A stretch of 41,076 bases of DNA from Mycobacterium simiae (GTDB lineage Bacteria; Actinomycetota; Actinomycetes; Mycobacteriales; Mycobacteriaceae): contig NZ_VTZN01000029.1 of the NCBI RefSeq assembly GCF_008370645.1, positions 1 through 41,076 of the forward strand, in the 5' to 3' direction. Made by a program: the position numbers and the translations under genes. Within the stretch, counting starts at the first letter, position 1. Each line of letters begins with the position of its first letter. A model generated the notes under the pieces. The model worked only from the letters and a program-made list of their open reading frames with translations, did not search any database and had not been told where the DNA came from. Below, in pieces: positions 37,501 through 41,076 of the stretch.

Positions 37501-38989
37501 CCCGACGGATTCCACTGTTGGTTTCCCACACCACATCACGTGGGCACGGTTCTACCGTGATGCGCCCCACCGCGGAAAAGTGACCGTGGAAGCGCGTTTT
37601 GCCGGTTATGAGGATGCGCAGCACGAGTATCCCATCGTCGATCTCTGGTACGGCGTCGACGGCCAACTGTGGGCGCAGATTCGAATCGTTGAGGTCCTGG
37701 TTCCGAAGTCGCCCCTCGGCAAGACCGATAGCAGGCAGCGGCGTGCCTTTCTCAAGGAGCGGCGGGCCGTGCCGGGGTTGTCGTTGGGTGAACGACAGGC
37801 TCCGGGTGAAATCACGCTCACAGCACAACAAGTCGCCCAAGCAAACTGGCTGCCGGGCACCGTTCAAGCCGTGTATTCCTGTAACAGCACCGGTGGCTTG
37901 CTGGTAGCCGAAGTAGCTGCCAAGGAGGCGGTTGCCCACGCCGCCCACGGCGCGATTCATCCCGCGCAGGTTCAGCTGCTAGATGATCAGGTCTGCTGCC
38001 CTGCGTTGCCGCTGGAGCAGGTCTTGCTTCGGATTGATCGCAGCGACCCACGAACTGTTCACGCCTCCGCGGAGCTGTATCGCGATTGGCAGCCGGTGCG
38101 CAGCTGGTGGGCGAAAAATATCGGCAGGGAAATGGGCTGGTTGGGAGATCTGCTCTTCTCGGCGCTGCTTTCGCGTTATGTGCGCCATGTCATCGTTGAG
38201 GATCCCGCTGCGACTCAGCAGCTTCGAGAACACAGCGTGCTATTGCTTGCCAATCATCAGGTTCAAATCGAATCGATTCTGGGATCGGGAATCGCCTCCT
38301 GGTTGACTGACACGACGGTCGTCACCGTATCGAACGCCAAACACGAAGATCGCTGGGTTGGAAAGCTTTCCAGGGCGCTCGGAGGGGGGCAAGACACCGG
38401 CTTGCGCAACATTTTGTATTTCGACCAGCGGAAGCCCCACAGTTTCTTGTCGATCCTCGACAGGGCCAAGCAAGACATCGCCGAACGCGGATCTTCGATG
38501 CTGGTCCATGCCCCAGGCACTCGACAAACTTCCTCAACTCAGCGCGTGTGCGCAATCACCTCGACATTGCTGGACATGGCGCTGGAGATGTCCCTTCCGA
38601 TTGTGCCGCTGCATTTCGCCGGCGGCTTGCCGGTGCAGCCGCTTGAACACAAACTCCAAGTTCCCTATCGACACGCCGCACAGGACTACATTTTTGGATC
38701 GCCCATCATGCCTGGCGAATTGGCTGCACTGCCCTACGCCCAACGCCGAACCCGGGTCCTGAACGCCATCAATGCCTTAGCGCCTATCACTGATGAACCG
38801 CACGAGCCGAATCTAGCAGTGGAAGCGCGCATACGTGCCGCCGTGACGGATCTAGCGCCGCTTGACGCAATGTGGGCCGTCATCGAAGACGCGTTGGACG
38901 ACTTAGCAGTCACGTGGCGAGATGCCGCAGGCTACAGCGACTGGCTGAAGATGCGCGGGGACAGTCAACCACCACCGGGATCACCATGA
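31547..38989 (+). CDS. pfaC: PfaC-like megasynthase: KS-CLF-(DH'-DH)2-PKS-type DH-acyltransferase
   Basis: A 2480-residue protein. KS: residues about 5-445, C186 in DAACASS, ECHATGT, GHSITASG. Chain-length factor: about 457-740, with Q620 (SREQLSG) replacing the catalytic Cys, as in CLFs. A disordered Pro-rich linker (about 760-975) has no GxSxG, so no acyltransferase there. Four FabA-like hotdogs follow: a degenerate one at H1054 (HQGRMPAG), an active one at H1262 (DGHFKNDPCMPG), a degenerate one with N1469 replacing His, and an active one at H1655 (AHFFSDPVQPG). A PKS-type DH has H1798 (TDHRPTY) and D1960 (LDGGLH). The C-terminus (about 2225-2440) is a PlsC-like acyltransferase with NH2237QVQIE2242 and APGTR (2322-2326), altered from HxxxxD and EGTR. 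ATG 31547 overlaps the previous gene by 13 bases; ATG 31556 (ATGA overlap) is possible. Confidence 0.93.
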   Translation: MGEMKFEPIAIVGQGCVFPGGLNPDELWTTISEGRDVLGAPPEGYWGVDPANIMREHISGPCFDHTWSDLGGYVRGFDDVFDADGFMLAADSLRNLDPLCQWTMYAARQAIESAGWQVGTVPGRAGVVLGNLSYPTHTMAALAATVWRAEATAVDWRNRFNSGLPAHLVARALGLTAAAFSLDAACASSLYAIKVACDRLHDGRADIMLAGGANRADALFLHVGFSALQALSRAGKSRPFHRQADGLVPAEGAGFVALRRFDDALASGQQILGLIRAVGVANDGRSSSLLTPSPEGQERAMRSAYDMADLDPHDISMIECHATGTPLGDLTELKSMTRIFSKCEDLPIGSLKSNLGHSITASGMGGLIKVVAAIRAKLRPPTLHVEDPVPFIAKSPFRLLTTAESWTSSGPRRAAVNNFGFGGNNAHLIVEEWLQPAAPTVSAPRWRVNPHSADADIAIVGLSIIAGDGYETSEVAYHLAAGQKIVTRESDGVIRARMSTLSLDVTKVRFPPSDLKNALPQQIAVLCAALNIGEVIKGLPATTTSVFIGMGCDADVARWGVRWRLADTVDDPHRLAQAREGVVPGLVASAVVGSMPNIVANRLNGQFDLCGPSFTVSREQLSGTTALDLAARALRHGEIDAAVVGAVDLSCEPVHEAAARNLLTADEQIPGDAAVLMVLKRADDARRDNDTIYSLLPATRDPNGHCGTAPTAYSVTPLLGHAHAAAGLLQVAAGVLLGFLGTEPDGRPAACAQRAVVMTLHGMAGEHQQLTLLAPSRQRRDSTTQRRVLVRQLAAARGDTRNARLVNFAAHMPPVRLPADLDSARVPVGTDRRSLADQALPHPGNGLLLHNAGPMSVANGSSPVDHTADQSTATLLPRPPVIAKATDAYRLPALGETLSLPATLQPPSNGGQRSRELVASASNGRPSNNDPDEFDAPCLPITNRPPRQVDNGAHRAAQPEPPPDAVLPEPTVKRNPTGLALDKAGLRVHASGKISEIYGPAFAVQDGYARQTRMPEPPLLLADRLLGIDAEPGKPGTGTLWTETDVTADAWWLHQGRMPAGIMIESGQADLMLISWMGADFANRGERVYRLLGCELTFLGGLPEIGDTLRFDIHVDGHARQGDIRLFFFHYDCTTGDAVRLTVRNGQAGFFSDEELAASGGVVWTPEHETVTGRLDSPPCPTSRRSLSANDVKALAGGQIWSTLGEGFECAASHTRTPTIAGGNMLFIDEVTQIDFSGGPWGRGYLRGVQQVTPEAWFFDGHFKNDPCMPGTLMFEGALQAMAIYLTAAGMTLGCDGWRFEPVPFETYKLKCRGQVTPTSRTVVYEVLARELINGPEPTLFADVLCTVDGLAAFHCRRLGLKLSPGWPMDQGLPELDDYAEPKPVVVVDNFRLDYKSLLACAWGKPSHAFGALYQRFDTTRKVARLPSPPYHFMSRITEVVGEMGEMKPGASVVAEYDVPPDAWYFTTNGCPTMPNAVLMEVCLQPCGWLASFIGCSLSTDVDLFFRNLDGTGVQHQEVTPSTGALRTEVQLKNVNKVADTIIVSFAVQIYAGQVLCYRADTVFGYFPGQALEKQQGLRTSDEEREHFSEASAAADVDLTTRPHGYFGRGARLAEPMLLMIDRVTGRWHTAGRAGLGRWRAVKDVNPAEWFFKAHFFSDPVQPGSLGIESMVNLLQFAMLDLGLGQDAGPDAQFEPIACDQPMTWRYRGQVRPRNKLVTTQLEITKIERNDDQIMAIADAALWVDGLRIYSATDLGMRIKRTRRSQPVVAVESPAAARPVTAAETVIDPTHDTWITDHRPTYTAPALPLMSVVDLVAQAAHEAAQGAKVVEVRDLRLSRWIVVDAAVRLRTQVEPTGPDTYDTRLTVWREAANPKLSRWETIACGTVSTACHYPQGPPPWPAPSETFPLRNPYDCGDVFHGPAFQCLDDGARLSHDGATATLTVERCAVPRGLIHPGVLDGGLHIIPHTEMSVWAARAHPGTDDRPTDSTVGFPHHITWARFYRDAPHRGKVTVEARFAGYEDAQHEYPIVDLWYGVDGQLWAQIRIVEVLVPKSPLGKTDSRQRRAFLKERRAVPGLSLGERQAPGEITLTAQQVAQANWLPGTVQAVYSCNSTGGLLVAEVAAKEAVAHAAHGAIHPAQVQLLDDQVCCPALPLEQVLLRIDRSDPRTVHASAELYRDWQPVRSWWAKNIGREMGWLGDLLFSALLSRYVRHVIVEDPAATQQLREHSVLLLANHQVQIESILGSGIASWLTDTTVVTVSNAKHEDRWVGKLSRALGGGQDTGLRNILYFDQRKPHSFLSILDRAKQDIAERGSSMLVHAPGTRQTSSTQRVCAITSTLLDMALEMSLPIVPLHFAGGLPVQPLEHKLQVPYRHAAQDYIFGSPIMPGELAALPYAQRRTRVLNAINALAPITDEPHEPNLAVEARIRAAVTDLAPLDAMWAVIEDALDDLAVTWRDAAGYSDWLKMRGDSQPPPGSP

Positions 38990-39127
38990 CGAAACGCGTT
39001 CCACACTTACCGCGATCCGCTGCCGGGGTGCCCACGTAGCACTTCACCGGCGAACGAATACCGACCCGCTACCAGGAGGTTCGATGACGATCATGGCCGA
39101 CGCGGTGGTTGGCGAATCGGTCGACCC

Positions 39128-39262
39128 GTGCCCGCGTTGCGGGTTGGCAAGGCGCGCAACAAGTTCAAAATGACCAAGCACTTTGACATCGATCTCACCA
39201 ACGACTCTTTCACCTTCACCCGCAAAACCGATCAAGTCGCCGTCGAAGCAGCTCTTGACGGC
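39128..39262 (+). pseudogene. fragment of an IS1634-type transposase
   Basis: Reads KARNKFKMTKHFDIDLTNDS, then FTFTRKTDQVAVEAALDG. This corresponds to the IS1634-family segment with K-Y-K-M-x-K-H-F, an S-F-x-W/F-x-R strand and E-A-A-L-D-G. Both ends are lost and at LDG the frame passes directly into a different transposase type. The relic lies just right of the pfa-like operon. Confidence 0.5.
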
Positions 39263-39438
39263 CGTACCCTGTGGCGCCGCCGTGCCGACATGCTGGCGTT
39301 CTTCGACCACACCTCCAACGGCCCAATCGAAGCCATCAACGGAGGCCTGGAAGCACTACGCAGAAACCCCTCGGGTTCAGCAACATCACCCACTACCGAC
39401 TACGCCCATTCTTGTACAGCGGCATCTGCACCCACTAG
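39263..39438 (+). pseudogene. frameshifted C-terminal fragment of an ISL3-type transposase
   Basis: Reads RTLWRRRADMLAFFDHTSNG, then PIEAINGGLEALRRNPSG. It then needs a one-base frame change to continue as GFSNITHYRLRPFLYSGICT and stop at 39436-39438. The S-N-G-P-T/I-E-A-I-N-G and G-F-x-N-x-x-x-Y-R-L-R pattern is the C-terminal signature of ISL3-family transposases (IS1557-like in mycobacteria). It is clearly broken. Beyond it, 39439-39577 shows nothing recognisable. Confidence 0.6.
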
Positions 39439-39577
39439 TCGAAGCACTCTGACATACCGAGAGCCGGTTTTCCTGGTTGTGCTGAGATGGCTCTGGGCGC
39501 AGCGCGGTCGATATGACCGATTCGGCTCACCACGCCGTTGACCAGCACGGTAGTGCCGTTCAGTTGTATAGCCGGGC

Positions 39578-39729
39578 CACAATGCTGCGTTGTGACGTCA
39601 CAACATGATGGCGCTACTCAAGGCGTTGCGGGCGGCGAATGATCAACGACACAGACGATTCCAACTTGCCGAGAGGCTGAAATGGCAACGGTTGCTAACC
39701 ATCTGAATCGTTTTCTCGGTTGGGGCGTA
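39578..39729 (+). repeat. right copy of the ~153-bp direct repeat flanking the pfa-like locus
   Basis: Starts at CACAATGCTGCG and ends at GGTTGGGGCGTA, matching 23768-23920 in the same orientation. In this copy a short frame MALLKALRAANDQRHRRFQL, then AERLKWQRLLTI, is followed by a stop; an alternative frame MATVANHLNRFLGWG also exists. The repeat lies directly upstream of the adenylate cyclase gene. Confidence 0.85.
39589..39604. promoter_or_regulatory. 16-bp perfect palindrome in the right repeat
   Basis: GTTGTGACGTCACAAC is fully self-complementary and centred on TGACGTCA. It lies about 200 bases upstream of the cyclase start. It could be a dimeric-regulator operator. It resembles half-sites of CRP-type operators but has a 2-nt rather than a 6-nt centre, so CRP is unlikely. 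Confidence 0.45.
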
Positions 39730-39805
39730 TTGAGAGTGATGCGGATGGGGAGGCCGGCATCGGCCAGCTACGCCGGGGCTCGGCTGGAACATGGTAGGTC
39801 GCCGT

Positions 39806-41076
39806 ATGAATGATTTGCCGCGGTCGGGCCGGTATTCCTCGGACGGCGTGATAGTGGATCAGGTCCAGACGGTTGTGGTGTTGTTCACCGACTTGGTTGA
39901 TTCGACGGCATTAGCGTCGCGAGTGGGCCCGGAGCGCGCGGAAGAATTGCGGATCGAGCACTTCCGGCTGCTGCGGGCAGCAATCGCGGGTGCCAACGGG
40001 TTGGAGGTTAAAAACACCGGCGATGGGTTGATGGTGGTATTGCCATCGGCGGTCGCCGCCGTCGAATGCGCCCAAGCGATCCAGCAGCGCCACGAGCTGC
40101 GCAATCGCCGCGTCGGCGAGCAGTTGTTGGTGCGGATCGGGATGAGCATGGGTGATGCGACTCGGTCGGAGGGCGATGTGTTCGGTCCTCCGGTGGTGGA
40201 GGCGGCGCGGCTGTGCGCCAAGGCGAATCCGGGTCAGGTGCTGCTGTCGAATGTGACCCGGGTGATGGTCGGTCGTCGCGGCGAGCACAAGTTCCGTTCG
40301 GTGGGCGAACTGGAGCTGAAGGGGCTGCCTGAGCCGGTGGCGGCGTGCGAGTTGTTGTGGGCGTCGTTTGGGGTGGCTGCCATTCCGTTGCCGGCGCGGT
40401 TGCAGGTGTTGCCGTTGACCGCATATGTGGGCCGCGAGGGTATCCGCTCCCGTTTGTCGGAGGTGTGCCAGCTCGCGATTGACGGGGCCCGCCAGGTGGT
40501 GCTGATCAGCGGCGAGCCTGGCATCGGTAAGACCCGGTTGGCTGCGCAGGTGGTGTCGGAGGCCCACGCCGAGGGCGCGACCGTGCTGTTCGGGCAGTGC
40601 GACGAGGAGCTCGTGGCGTCCTATCAGCCGTGGGTACAGGCGTTGCGGGGGCTGGTTGAGCACTGCCCGATGGAGGTGCTGGCCCAGCATGTGGGTGAGC
40701 ACGGTGGTGAGTTGTGCCGGCTGGTGCCCGAGTTGGCGCGCCGGCTGCCCAATGTGCCGGCCCCGCGGGCCAGTGACGCGGCGATGGAGCGCTGCCTGTT
40801 GTTCGGGGCGGTGGTGGGGATGCTGCAGTGTGCGGCCGCCCAGGGGCTGCTGGTGGTGGTGGTGCTTGATGACTTGCATTGGGCTGATAAGCCCTCGTTG
40901 GCGCTGTTGAAGCATGTGGTGGCCCATGTGGTGCAGGCGCAGGTGGTGTTCTTGTGCACTTACCGCGACAGCGATATCGATGCGGACCATCCGCTCAGTG
41001 CGTTGTTAGCTGATCTGCGTCGGGAAGCCGGTGTGGAGTCTGTCTCATATCCCCAGCTGACGCTGCCGACGATCGT
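39806..41076 (+). CDS. class III adenylate cyclase / AAA-ATPase regulator (3' end beyond window)
   Basis: The first 423 residues of a large signalling protein of the mycobacterial cyclase-ATPase-LuxR type (relatives in M. tuberculosis include Rv0386, Rv1358 and Rv2488c). Residues about 22-185 are the class III nucleotide cyclase domain: VVLFTDLVDST with the first metal Asp, EVKNTGDGLMVV with the second, and RIGMSMGDA. Residues about 205 onward are the ATPase: ISGEPGIGKTRLA (Walker A) and VVVLDDLHWAD (Walker B). A C-terminal LuxR helix-turn-helix would be expected past the window edge. The start is ATG 39806; an in-frame ATG at 39791 would add five residues. The right direct repeat lies in its upstream region. 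Confidence 0.85.
   Translation, partial: MNDLPRSGRYSSDGVIVDQVQTVVVLFTDLVDSTALASRVGPERAEELRIEHFRLLRAAIAGANGLEVKNTGDGLMVVLPSAVAAVECAQAIQQRHELRNRRVGEQLLVRIGMSMGDATRSEGDVFGPPVVEAARLCAKANPGQVLLSNVTRVMVGRRGEHKFRSVGELELKGLPEPVAACELLWASFGVAAIPLPARLQVLPLTAYVGREGIRSRLSEVCQLAIDGARQVVLISGEPGIGKTRLAAQVVSEAHAEGATVLFGQCDEELVASYQPWVQALRGLVEHCPMEVLAQHVGEHGGELCRLVPELARRLPNVPAPRASDAAMERCLLFGAVVGMLQCAAAQGLLVVVVLDDLHWADKPSLALLKHVVAHVVQAQVVFLCTYRDSDIDADHPLSALLADLRREAGVESVSYPQLTLPTI

Noticed and set aside
24141..38989. Locus as a phleic-acid or mycocerosic-acid type Pks cluster
   Set aside because: PfaD, the CLF, FabA-like hotdogs and the D-S-I-K-R ACP are PUFA-synthase features; no FadD, PapA or MmpL genes are adjacent.
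39589..39604. Palindrome as a CRP/Cmr cAMP-receptor site
   Set aside because: TGTGA and TCACA are separated by 2 nt instead of the 6 nt needed for CRP-type binding.
23768..39729. Direct repeats as phage attachment sites
   Set aside because: No integrase, phage gene or tRNA adjoins either copy, and at ~153 bp with ~7% divergence they are unlike typical att cores.

Overview
The window comes from a slow-growing Mycobacterium close to the M. tuberculosis / M. kansasii / M. marinum group. It is GC-rich, carries PE_PGRS and PPE-MPTR genes, and its left half follows the M. tuberculosis order Rv3302c-Rv3311 (glpD2, lpdA, Rv3304, amiA1, amiB1, deoD, pmmB, upp, sapM, Rv3311). I cannot name the species from the sequence alone.

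Positions 1-18831 are this core block with two insertions relative to the M. tuberculosis order as I remember it. A copper-export cassette (PacL-like DUF1490 protein plus a CtpV-like P1B-ATPase behind a CsoR-type palindrome) lies between Rv3304 and amiA1. A PPE-MPTR gene followed by a strong hairpin lies between amiB1 and deoD. Several core genes have a -10 hexamer 6-7 nt before the start codon, which suggests leaderless mRNAs.

Positions 18832-23767 are accessory DNA. They hold three leftward regulator genes (EmbR-like SARP/FHA, TetR, LysR), separated by stretches with little coding evidence, and then decayed mobile-element pieces (a Tn554-type TnpC-like remnant and an IS21-type IstB-like remnant).

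Positions 24141-38989 are the main discovery: four overlapping rightward genes that together encode a polyunsaturated-fatty-acid (Pfa) type synthase. They are PfaD (trans enoyl reductase), a KS-AT-ACP protein, a KR-dehydratase protein whose TTG start overlaps the previous stop codon (a PfaA split in two), and a 2480-residue PfaC-like protein: KS, chain-length factor, four FabA-like hotdogs (two active, two degenerate), a PKS-type dehydratase and a C-terminal PlsC-like acyltransferase. The gene order and the terminal acyltransferase resemble the terrestrial myxobacterial Pfa loci rather than the marine gammaproteobacterial ones. The single ACP, the split PfaA and the altered acyltransferase motifs are unusual. 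The product is unknown: a PUFA or a related polyunsaturated or hydroxylated lipid, possibly loaded directly onto a glycerolipid.

This locus lies between two direct repeats of about 153 bp (roughly 93% identical by eye), each containing the 16-bp palindrome GTTGTGACGTCACAAC or a one-base variant. Transposase remnants lie beside both copies and a patatin-like 3' fragment runs out of the left one. This suggests an acquired island. The window ends inside a large adenylate cyclase / AAA-ATPase regulator. I saw no tRNA, rRNA or CRISPR.
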